Assembly (NCBI RefSeq): GCF_042242105.1
Contig: NC_092032.1
Span: forward strand, 11,829,915-11,893,914
From: Pempheris klunzingeri
Lineage: Eukaryota; Chordata; Actinopteri; Acropomatiformes; Pempheridae
Direction of reading: 5' to 3'
DNA: 64,000 nt
Below the pieces are notes generated by a model, which was not told where the DNA came from, searched no databases, and saw only the letters and a program-made list of their open reading frames with translations. Position numbers and translations under genes: made by a program. Positions within the stretch are counted from its first letter, which is position 1, and each line of letters starts with the position of its first letter. Shown piece after piece: positions 35,001 to 64,000 of this stretch.

Positions 35001-38000
35001 ACAGAGTTGTTTCAGTTGTATTTGTTTTTTCTTTTGAAATTTTAGACCGTGAGTTTAAAGCATCTTCGGACATGGTACCAGTGAGACTTCCCACTTGCTT
35101 CTTGCATGCAGGATCCAGAACAGAGTAGAGGTCTTCTCCTGAGGAAGACAGCGACTTTTTCCTCAGTTACTGCCAAATAGGAGCCAGGTAGATGACCGTG
35201 TACCGACTGAAAGCGAACCAGGTATTACAAAATAATATCACATTTAAATGAAAATACACACATGTTTTAATTTACCTTTTTATTCTTGTTGAATTTGATC
35301 ACGCAAAACTTCATTTCAGCAGTTTATAAGCAGCATTTTATTTGACCAACATTCATGTGGACTTAACTTGTAATTTATTTTATTAACATTTGTCAACAAA
35401 AGGCAAACAGAACTAAGAAGCCTTTTCTCCAACCTCCAACTATAAAACCTAACTACACACAGCATGAGAACAAATAGTAAACAAACAGTGATGTGCTGAA
35501 TGAACTTAATGCACATCAGTCCATCCACCATACTGAGTGATCATAGTTATCCAGGCAGCAGAAGGGTCTGATGAAAGCTTATTTTGATCAGACCAGCGGC
35601 ACTTAATGATATCATAATCACATCAAACTAGTAGTTATAATCACAATAAGTGCTGTTCATGCAGAGGTGTAGTATGGATCAACGTTACACAACTGTTTTA
35701 AAGATGTCCTATCGCTGTTACGAAACACATTGACCCACAATATCATAGAACAAAAGTCTTGTTATCCCAAACAATGTACGGATAAAGAAAATTGATTTAC
35801 AGCTAAAAACTGCTGAGAAGAAAGTGAACGTACAAGTAGAGTTACAGACATGGATTTGCATGATAATAATGTGGAGCCTCAGATATTTAAATACCCTTCA
35901 TCATTTTTGACATACAGTCACTTAATGTTAAGACAAATGAAATCAAACAGCCAGATTTCCACAAGGAGTTTTATATAACATCCTCTCCCATTCAATGACG
36001 TACAAGAGACGTCAGTCTGCTTTAACAGGCACCACTGCAGCTCATGGTCAAGGGAAACTGAGATGCGCTAAGCATTCAATTGCTTCTCTCAGGCTGGCTT
36101 AAACCCCCCACCCTCTGCACCGTGAGGAGCGCAGTCCACTTTGTCTCATCTTTCGTTCTTTAATTCAAAGTGTAGTGAAGCAGGGGGATTTCAACACCCA
36201 GCAGCTTGGTGTTTACACAGCAAGAGCCTGCCTGCATCAAGCAGGTTACACTAATTGTACAGTAAACACACAGAATGCTGGCACTATTTGACATTTACTG
36301 TTGTAGACGTTTGAAGTTGATTTTCAGACATTGTTACATGTGCAGCTTAATGACTGATTTTATTGTTACTTGTGAGCTGAGACCATAAGGGGGGATGATA
36401 GAAAGGCTTGTAAGGGTGTAGCACAATGTTTTCTTTGATGTGTGAATCAAGCAAACTATTCCCACAGTTTTTGTGGTACAATCTGTGAACTAAGAACACA
36501 GTACATTGTGACAAAACGTGTGCCCTCTGGGATTGGCCAATAACTCATTATGTAAATCTGTATCTAAGCGTCTCTACAAGTGACGGTCATTCATATCTTA
36601 ACAAAATTATCTGTTCTGACCATACAAGCCTTAGTGCCACGTTATTATCTTTTATTATTTGTCAGTATCATTAATGTCTGTGTTAGATTGCACCAGTGTG
36701 GAACCCTACAGGTGCAAGCTTCAGTATTACAATATATCAATCTTCAAGAGTGTAGATTCTGTTGCTGCTACTACCACCATTTTATTCTATTTTATTACCC
36801 ATCAAATTCTTGCAATCCTAATCAATAAACAAACTCAATGTTGATGCTGATCAAAGGAGCGTCACACTGTTGTTTCTTCTGAGGAGCTGCTATTGAAGCC
36901 CACCAGCCTTTAATATAGTAAAAGAGTGCTATCTAGTGGTTGGAAGAGGTGCACTGAGCTTATTGAGATGATTGTAGTTATCAAATAGGGCTTATATTAT
37001 ACTTGGGGTTATGGTGTTGCAATTAGATCTCATGATTCATACTCCTTTAAGTTTGTATAAATAATGTGGATGGAAACAAGAGATTTCTCACTTCAGTAAC
37101 ACATGAATAACAAATAAGCTGTCGCAGCTTAATTCGAGTTTAGCACTTCTGGACTTACTATTTTACACTACATGCTGTTTCTCTTTGCACTCTTGAAATG
37201 CAAGCTTTCATCAAACTGTAAGTGTTCGCACCAACAATGTGTGCCAGGTTTGCTTGTCTTTGGCAGGCATGTAGTGTAGTTGTCTGTATAATGGTGTCCA
37301 TTATTATCACTTTAACTGCACAATTAATGTCTTCTGATTACAAACAAAGGTAAAATCTGACTCTTTTAATGAACTACTTGAGATATACTTTAATTGATAT
37401 CAATATCTTTTAAATTCACGTTTAATCCTACAAGCATACTGTCCTTGTAGAGGCTCTTTATCACCACAAGATGGCTCTACATACACACAACAACACATCT
37501 TAAAGTGTTCCTAATGGTGTTTAAGGCAAACATCTATCACAGTATACAAATGCTGTTTATTTCTTCCAATTTAACTTGATAATGATATCAGTCTTTTTTC
37601 ATAAAAGCAAGATAACAGCTGTCCTTATTAATTGTGATGAACATGTAACTGGTGATATCCAACAGTCATGCAAAGAGGAGGTGCAATTACATCAAGTATA
37701 GAATTAAAACAGGAATCAGGAATATCTGTGTGCAGGCAAATGTGTGTTAATGTGTGGTGGTGTGTTTGTGAACACATTTACATATAGTCTGTATGTTAAG
37801 AGCTCTGCATGTGTAAGGAGCACTATAGGTGTAAAACTGCTGTGTGGGCAATGAAGCGTTAGATAATGACTCCTGTGATGCTCACAGTGTTGTCAGAGGG
37901 TAACAGGTAAATCAATTAGGGATACCGTGGTGGATTGCAATCTGTCTCCAGAGAACTCTCTGCAAGACTGGGAGAGTGGAGTATTAGAGGTCTCACGGGC

Positions 38001-39480
38001 AGGTACTGTACCAAGGGGAATTAGCAGGTATGCGGCTCACCTGTCTTACTAAAGCTCCTTAGGCTGATGCGAAAGCACTTCAACACACCGCCATGCTAAA
38101 AAGGCGGGTGTCTGTGTGCGATGTGAGTTTGTTTGCGTGAATGTGCCAAAAAAAGTGCCATGGAAGAAATTAATTAAGAAATCCTTTTCCCACATGTGCA
38201 CTTAGAGGAATGAGTGTTAAGTATGTGCTGTCCTGTGCACACACGTGACGTGCCATTGACGTAGTTATATGCCAGATCAGGCAGTTTTAGAGTTGTCTGG
38301 CAACAAGAGGTTTGTAAACTGTGAATGCAAAAACAGAACCACCCATGTGTGGCTGACCTTCTCTGCTCTGTTTGCAGCAAATACTTTTAAGAATCAAGTT
38401 GTGACACGCCAGTCATTTACGTCATCACTTAAGTAAAAGTAGCAAAAAATGTAATGGTTTTAGTGTGTATTTTCGGTCACAAGGTGTTCCAGCGTCTGAG
38501 CTGGAAAGTATTATTTAGAAGTTAAGTAACTCAGAAGCTTTTTCACCTACTTTAAGTGTATTCTAAAATCAGTAATCCAACAATATTACATCAAAATATT
38601 TTGTAACAAGTATTCTACTCAGGTTTGCTAAGACAAACGTTGCTGAGAAAACGACAGTAACGGCTAATTTAGGTGAATATATGCAGTGACTATGACTGTT
38701 ACTCAGTCAAAACAGCTACATTGCACTTTTATTTAGTACTTTCAATCTCAAGCACGATATTTTACACAAAAGAGAAGTCACATCGCTGTATACCTCCACT
38801 TGAGTTGTCTATTCTAGCACTCTTTCCACCCTGGCCACTGCCTATGCCACATTTGTTGTTTTGTTTTGCAGTGTTGCCTTAGTTGCCTAGAAAAGATGCA
38901 GGACTTCTTTGTGGGGGGTGTGATTGTGGGGAACTACATTCAGACCCATGGAAAAAGGGAGGGAGGGGATTACGCCTCCATTGGCACAGGGCCTGTCTGT
39001 TGCCATGGCACTTCCATTGTCCCCCAGCACATGGGCATGGCACAGAAACCCCCAGTGAAAATGCTCATGTTCTGGTCTGCTAATGCTGCATGTTTTTGGG
39101 GATTTATTTGAGTTACTCCGTTGCAGCACGAGGTCAGCTACACCTTATCACGGTCCACTACCAATGGTGAACTATCTAAAGGGCATGTGGTACAGACCGA
39201 TAAACCCACACAATGCTGGAAGACAAAAAAAAAAAGAGTAACTCTGAGTCTACTTTACAATACAGTGTGCATGTGTTTTGAGTCAGCACAAGCAGTCATA
39301 TGGATCAAATTGCCTCATCCTAACAGAGCTGCCACATTTTTCTGTATTTCCTAGGCTGTATTTCAAACTCCCGGGGAGTCTCAGCTCCCAAGTAGTATGA
39401 GTCATGAGAGGAAGGTAATCACAGGCAATGATGTGGACCGCTGCGGGGCAAGCCCCGTTGTGGAGGAATACCCTTGAGAA
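32090..39480. other. Intergenic spacer before pde7a
   Basis: Apart from the SINE remnant this 7.4 kb is AT-rich DNA with only short unsupported open frames. DNAJC5B, which lies between TRIM55 and PDE7A in human, was looked for on both strands by its J-domain (HPD motif) and Cys-rich string and was not seen. Confidence 0.6.
33073..33198 (-). mobile_element. Degenerate tRNA-derived SINE
   Basis: On the minus strand the segment opens GGGGCAGTGGCTCTGCTAG (A-box-like), has GTTTGATCCTCGGCTCCTG (B-box-like) about 45 nt later, then the motif CTTGAGCAAGACACTGAATC and CCCAAGTTGC. This order is typical of a common fish tRNA-related SINE. It is old: both Pol III boxes are mutated. Confidence 0.6.
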
Positions 39481-39499
39481 AGTCCACGCTGTCTGCAAA

Positions 39500-39720
39500 C
39501 GACTGCTCATATAGGTCTTGGGATCGCCCAGGCCGCTCCGTCAATCACGTTACTCGGCTTATACTCCGTCAGCGCCTTTGTCCAATCAGATTTAAGGTTA
39601 CAACAACTGCCTCGACGCCATTGGTCGATTGTAGACAAGGGCGTTTTTTTGCTCGCTCCAACAGCACCATCTCTGGCAGGTGGTGTCCGCTTTAAAACCA
39701 TACAGTAGGCTAATGTTTAG
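39500..39720 (+). promoter_or_regulatory. pde7a promoter region
   Basis: A CCAAT box at 39582-39586 and an inverted one (ATTGG) at 39620-39624 form an NF-Y-like pair. TTTAAAA at about 39692 is a weak TATA candidate. The rise in CpG between about 39420 and 40250 fits a promoter with a long 5' UTR. The start site is not defined by the sequence. Confidence 0.45.
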
Positions 39721-40614
39721 GACGATAGGTAGGTAGTTATAGGGAATTAAACACACTTTAGGTTATTAATTTGTCGTTTTTTTGGTTGATAGTTTAGCGT
39801 TACGCGCCACTACGTTTGCTTTAAGCCCAGCGGAGCGCAGTGAATGAGATGAACGTCGGGGTTCCCCTCTCTGAGGCAGACACTTTGTGCTTTACGGTCA
39901 GCGGTGAATTAGACAACTGCTCCTTCATCATGCAGCTTCTGAAAAAAGACGGAAAAGCCCTACATGTTGATTATATTTCGCCGCCGGTGTGAGCCCGAAC
40001 CAGAGATAAACCTTCCTGCCACGGCTGACAAGGTTTCACATCCTGGAGCTGCCTCACCTCGTCCGCCGGTGTGTTGCATACAATATGATATGTTGATGAC
40101 ATTTTGTGGAAGTGGTCGTGCCTTTTGTTTTCATTTCGGGATATGCGATATGCGGATCTGTAAAGGCAACGAAAGGCAAATGAGCGGACGTTTTCTTCTG
40201 CTTTGAAAATGAGGAAGCGTTTTCATAAAGACCCAGAAAATGGCAAGAAGGTCTCGTCGTCCGTGGGCCCGGATTTGAGTAAAATGAGAAGGAAAGGAGC
40301 AAATGCAACAGCAGCATGATTTTTTCCCCCACAGAATGACACCAAAGGAGGTAAAACTGTGGAGGTAGATAAGACGCAGCATCAATGAAGGCGATCTGGA
40401 CAAGTTTTGAGTCGCTCATAATGAACAGAAATACTTTGCAGCTCGACAGCAGATCGTTTCCACTATATTAAAAGATTTTTTTTTTTCGGATTTGAGAGAT
40501 TTTCTAAGTCACCAGTCATCTATTTTCGCATTGCATTTGTTATCTTTTTCAGTATATATTTGATTTTTTTTTTTTTTTTTATACTTCTGATCCGGATCCA
40601 GCCCTGACTATTCA

Positions 40615-56903
<16,289 letters not shown>

Positions 56904-58590
56904 CACTCCTCGTGTGCCCTTTCACCTCAACCTCCTGACCCCTGACCCCTGACCCCCGGCCTCAGGGCCTCACCACACACTGGGGGCCGGGTGGGGCAAA
57001 CAATGGCCTGCAGCCATGCCACTGCCCCACCTGATCCCAACACCTTGTTTATGTTTTGTTGCTTTTGCCTCCCATCTTGATAAACCACTGATTTTATTTT
57101 ATTTAATTTATTTAATTTTTAATTCCTCTTTTTTGGCATAGAGCAATACATAGATACCTCATTTGGCTACTGCTGTATTTTCTTTTATTTGCTTTGTTTT
57201 ATTTATTTGTCCACTGTACTTTTGGCATTACTGACTGAACACACCACTGTTTTTTTGGTTGCTGAACCTTAAGGGGAAAGCAGTATAAGAACTGCAGAAG
57301 ACATTTTCCTGGTATTTTGAAGTGCCATTTGAAAACAAAGATTTGAAGAATGATCTGAACTGAATTGACTGAGACAACTGGAGTATTCAGACGCGAGACC
57401 CTCCTAAGACTTTCAAGTAAAGCCGTGTTGCATTTGTATTGAAGATTATTCCTCATGTAAAAACAAAAAAAAAAAAATGTGACAAGCCCAGTCCTTTTGC
57501 TGCCTCTACAAAGACTGTTTACGCATCTCCTTGTTTGTTGTCTCTTTCCCTTGAACTGAAGTTAATCATGTCGGCTCCACGGTTTGCCTTCGAAGCACAG
57601 ATGTGAAGAACCACTCGTTTGAACTGTCATCCCACTGTTGAAGCCATGAGCAGAACCTTATTCAAACACACCAGATGCCATAAGTAACTCCACCTGTGCT
57701 ACAATGTGGTCTTGCACTCCCAAATAACGATGGTGTTGGATGTGCAGCTTCGTCTCCGTGACATCACCGCGAGACCCTGTGATGGTATTGTAGAAATTAG
57801 TCCTTTTTCTGGCGATATTATTATTTTTTTTTTTCTTTTCTGAATCTTCCAGTCCTGGTTGAACTCGGGGGGTAGCCTCCCTCCCAGACTGGAGATCAGT
57901 TACTCACTGCACATGCATCTCACCTGGAACTCCACGCAACTCGACTCGCTCAGGGTTTTGCTAGTCTCTTATAAAGAGGGAGAGGGGGGAGGAGGTGACT
58001 GCAGGCGATGCAGGGTTGTGTTTTTATTTTATTTTTCCTGGCTAGGATCTACTGAAGGAGACTCTCCCTCTCTGCAGAATGTCTCTCAGCCACATGCAAC
58101 CTAAAGGACTGATCGATTGATGCCTTATAACTATGCACAAACTATGCTAAGTGACCAAACCAGCTCCTGTTCCCATCAAGTGCATGGTGTGCTTGTCTTT
58201 GAATGCACTGTCCAATCCCTTTGCCTTTTTGTTGTGAGGAACAACTCCGGCTGTCTTTTTTTTTTTTTTTTTGTATGGAAACAAAATGGTCGAGTGACTT
58301 TGAACATTCCATTTCTTTGTTTGGTTTGTCTTCTTTGATTCTGTATAGTGGCACAAATTGTGTTCGTGTTTAAACATTTTGAAAGATAACAGGTGCTTTT
58401 CTTACTTTAGCTGATTTGTATTTTGCTGTAAGTGCTGTAAGACTGTTGATAAAACTGTTTACAATTTGTTGCGACAGCCATTTTTGGGAAGTGTCGAGCC
58501 AGATTTTGTAAAGGCTTTGCTGTATTGACCTTTTTGATACATGCCTGTTGCAGTTACAATTTGAATAATAAAACCTGTTGTTGGCGATTG
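56904..58590 (+). other. pde7a 3' UTR
   Basis: About 1.7 kb from the stop codon to just past the AATAAA at 58567-58572. It has AT-rich runs and poly(T) tracts (57826-57840, 58257-58272). Short open frames here are not genes. Confidence 0.7.
58567..58572 (+). terminator. pde7a polyadenylation signal
   Basis: AATAAA followed by a GTTGTTGG...TGTTTTTTT downstream element, typical of a vertebrate cleavage site. Confidence 0.7.
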
Positions 58591-58777
58591 TTTTTTTGAC
58601 TTCCACACATTTAAAACTGTAAAAAACTGAATCGTAGATCATTGATATCACCTGTAAGGTGACACTTTAACACTTCCCTCACCAGGAGCTACTAAATTAT
58701 GAGGGCAGGAGCCTTTTGAGGTTAAAACTCGACCTTGACAGACGAACATTAGAACAAGTCGGGGCAAACCATAAACT

Positions 58778-58783
58778 TTTATT
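58778..58783 (-). terminator. mtfr1 polyadenylation signal
   Basis: AATAAA on the minus strand (TTTATT on plus), about 1.33 kb past the mtfr1 stop and about 200 bp from the pde7a signal. Confidence 0.5.
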
Positions 58784-60111
58784 TAGAGATTTGTCAGTTC
58801 AAATTAAAACTTTATGGAAGACAACTTTTCTCCAAAATCTTGAATAGTACATTTAAAATCACTTAATCACTACAGACAGCCCAACTTCCCTTGTAAAAGG
58901 TAAAACTTGTAGAGTTGTTTTGAGGCAGAAACTACACTGGCAGAGAGAACAGGCTTTGATACAATGTGCAACCAGTCACTTTGAACAAAAAACTGCACCT
59001 GACTCCAAGGAGTCAGTATGTTCTGAGCCACATCTTCAAACGGAGGCATAAAAACGTGATCATCACTGGCACGACAAAAATATGTCATCAATACAGAGTT
59101 AACTAGAATAATGCAGTATTTCCTTTAAAGATAATGCTGAAATGTGAATCTCAAGCTCTGGGAAGTTGTTGTGTGATAAGAGGCGAGACTTATCCAAAGG
59201 TACTGATAAAGGAACAAAACATTGCACCTGTACCTGGACTGTCAATAACAGAAATATGACTTATTTTCTCTGACACATCCTAAATGGGAAATAGAAAAGG
59301 AAAAGCTTAGATTTGGCAGTGAAAAGCAGGATGTCGTAGAACATGGCTGGAATGTCTTTGGCTCTTAAACGTGGATTGCAGTAAAGAAATGATGCCAACT
59401 AAAACTGGGATACATATGTTTAAGCCAGACGAACACAAACAAGGCCTGGCAAGACTGGCAACTGGGACACAACTTACACAGGATCAACAGAAATAACAAA
59501 TTCGTTTAAAACCTAACTGGAATTAATAATGAACAACTCTATGACATAATTACCTTTGTTAAAATCTTAATTACCTAGTTAAACCATGACATAAATAGAA
59601 GGATAAATTAGTCTAGAACTTGTCAAACATATATATAAACAATACAGCACAATATTCCACAAGAAAGTGCTCGCTTTCTTCTGTGGTAGAAGAACTCTTC
59701 AGCTTTCACAAACTGCTTCAAAATGCTAAACCGATTAATTATGCTATGTGCAATGACAAGAAACTAAAGCAATGATTGACCAGTAAAACTAATAACATTT
59801 AACAGTTCTGTAGTGTTGCTTGAACGTGAACTTGTGCCTCTGAGAGTTTCACTCAGGACTGTGATGAGCAGAAATTTAGACTTTTCACCACACACACAAC
59901 AAAAAAAACACAAAAAAAGAGATCACGTTTGTAAAACATAAAGCTGTTATAAATTATAAAAGTGCAAAAACAGATGCAACACTGTGAGATGACTGATACT
60001 CGGAGCAGACTGTCATCTAGTTCAGGCAGAGTCCCTTGTCCTTCCACAGCAACAGCGGATATTAAAACAGTCGATGAGGCACATCTGGTCTTTGAGTTCA
60101 GAATCACCTGT

Positions 60112-62789
<2,678 letters not shown>

Positions 62790-63744
62790 TTTTGTCAATG
62801 TTGCTGTTTTTCACAAAGGCAGATGGACACATGACCCAACACCAAGGGCATCATCACCAAACATCATCTACAACAAACACAAAACAAGCGTGAGAAACTG
62901 AATCATCCTGACACAGAAAACTTAAAACCAACATTGACTTCTTGAGGAGCCTGTGTTCATTCATCCTGTATCAGCCTTCATAATCTTTTTGAAAGTTTCT
63001 ACTCCTAATTTCCAAACAAGTGTGCAGTTTACCTGTCAAAGTATAACAAAGTAAATAAAAGTTATCACGGACTACATTAATAACATTTTAAGCGTTTTGC
63101 TTTAGCAATGGTACGAAATGTTCAAATCGGAAAAACAAAGTAAGATGCAGGAACGAAAGTGTCATTGTCAGAGATCATTGTAGAGTTTAATACAGATTAT
63201 GAAAGTAAAAGTTTCCAAAGTCAATTATGTGGTTTGTTTTGCGATTTCAAGTGCGACTTGACTGCTTTAACTTTTCCAAACGTAATTTTTCACTTAAATG
63301 AAATACTTAAAACTCTATCTATTTATCTATATCTATCTGTACAGCTGCAGCATAACCGTGGGAGCGCCGTTTTCAAGCTAATCTGAGCTGTTTTAAGAGT
63401 TCAGAACTTAAAAAAGTCCACCAAGAAATGAATAAAAGTGAGTCCGGTGTGTGACAGATGTTAGCCGATATCAGTACAGTGACACTAATGTGACAGCTAA
63501 CTAAACTAAATCAAACGGGTGAATCTTAACTTTAGCGGACACAGTGGCTAACTGGTGCTAACAACTTTAGCCAGCTCAAGAAAAACTTTTTACTGCCGCT
63601 GACACATTTATTAGGATAAGTCGAAGGCCCGAACTACTTCTACTGACCCTAAACGTGTCATGGCTAATTAAAGTTAACTTTACATGTGTTCATGTTAAAT
63701 TCATGTTTGAAAATCTGTTGTGTGTGACTTTGAGATCAACTTAC

Positions 63745-63810
63745 CGACGCTGACCCTGAATGACAACTTAGTAAATTTTTCCAACTTGTGAACCGACGGA
63801 CATGTACCGC
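63745..63810 (-). other. mtfr1 noncoding first exon
   Basis: The minus-strand donor TCAGCGTCG|GTAAGT at 63745 is near perfect and lies just inside a CCAAT-rich promoter. The exon is probably 5' UTR, spliced to an acceptor (AAAAACAG) about 20 nt before the ATG at 62789. The transcription start is approximate. Confidence 0.5.
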
Positions 63811-63837
63811 TGTGGGAAGGCTGTGGAGCACGTTTGG

Positions 63838-63931
63838 AGCCAATTGGATTATAGGGATTACAATAGATAGGTTGTGACTATGGAGCGCCACTATTGGTCA
63901 ATTATGTTGATTGACAGGCAAAGCCACCAAT
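63838..63931 (-). promoter_or_regulatory. mtfr1 promoter with CCAAT cluster
   Basis: CCAAT/ATTGG pentamers lie at 63840-63847 (both orientations overlapping), 63893-63897 and 63927-63931, spaced about 35-50 bp, as in NF-Y-driven TATA-less promoters. No TATA box was seen. Confidence 0.55.
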
Positions 63932-64000
63932 AAGATTTGAGTGTTAAAACAAAACTATCTGATGATTGGGTCTTATATTAGTCGATCAAATTTTTCTGTC

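Noticed and set aside
38400-38640. Sequence with 'acttaagtaaaagtagc' resembling the 563-883 MITE
   Set aside because: Similarity is confined to one short word; no terminal inverted repeat could be found.
59853-60107. 84-codon minus-strand frame following CTGAACAG, as a further mtfr1 exon
   Set aside because: The true last exon (60159-60112) ends with a stop inside CTCTGAACAG and matches the family C-terminus, so this frame is 3' UTR.

Overview
The window is vertebrate, most likely percomorph teleost, genomic DNA. Coding sequence is split into short exons with consensus GT/AG sites. The spacers are rich in CA/TG and tetranucleotide microsatellites and carry repeats typical of fish genomes. 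No complete viral, prokaryotic or organellar unit was seen.

Four protein genes and two tRNA genes can be supported. In order they are: a corticotropin-releasing hormone gene (+, promoter about 17.75 kb, CDS 18366-18890); a trim55/MuRF2-type gene (-, eight coding exons, 26013-21220, 375 aa); tRNA-Ala(AGC) (-, 27008-27079); an intron-containing tRNA-Tyr(GTA) (+, 27469-27554); pde7a (+, twelve coding exons, 40615-56903, 510 aa); and mtfr1 (-, seven coding exons, 62789-60112, 328 aa, with a noncoding first exon near 63.75 kb). From general knowledge of human 8q13, the order and orientation match the human block MTFR1-PDE7A-DNAJC5B-TRIM55-CRH read backwards, except that no DNAJC5B was found in the trim55-pde7a interval. 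crh/trim55 and pde7a/mtfr1 are each convergent pairs.

Region by region: 1-17.7 kb is a gene-free upstream flank of crh with fish MITEs, a degraded coding relic near 9.7-10.1 kb, a strong RNA hairpin at 14.1 kb and a 183-bp tandem duplication just upstream of the crh promoter. 17.75-19.3 kb is crh. 19.3-21.2 kb is the short tail-to-tail spacer. 21.2-26.0 kb is trim55, with an antisense CR1/L2-type LINE 3' fragment in an intron. 26.0-39.5 kb is intergenic and holds the two tRNAs and a 4.2-kb composite repeat (two head units plus two tail units) carrying four regularly placed CTCF-like motifs. 39.5-58.6 kb is pde7a with a 9.3-kb first intron and several long TG tracts. 58.77-63.9 kb is mtfr1 up to a CCAAT-rich promoter.

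The genes do not form a pathway. crh encodes a stress neuropeptide precursor, trim55 a striated-muscle sarcomeric E3 ligase, pde7a a cAMP-specific phosphodiesterase and mtfr1 a mitochondrial fission regulator. Exon boundaries were set by eye from splice signals, reading-frame phase and recalled homology; all exon phases add up without a frameshift.
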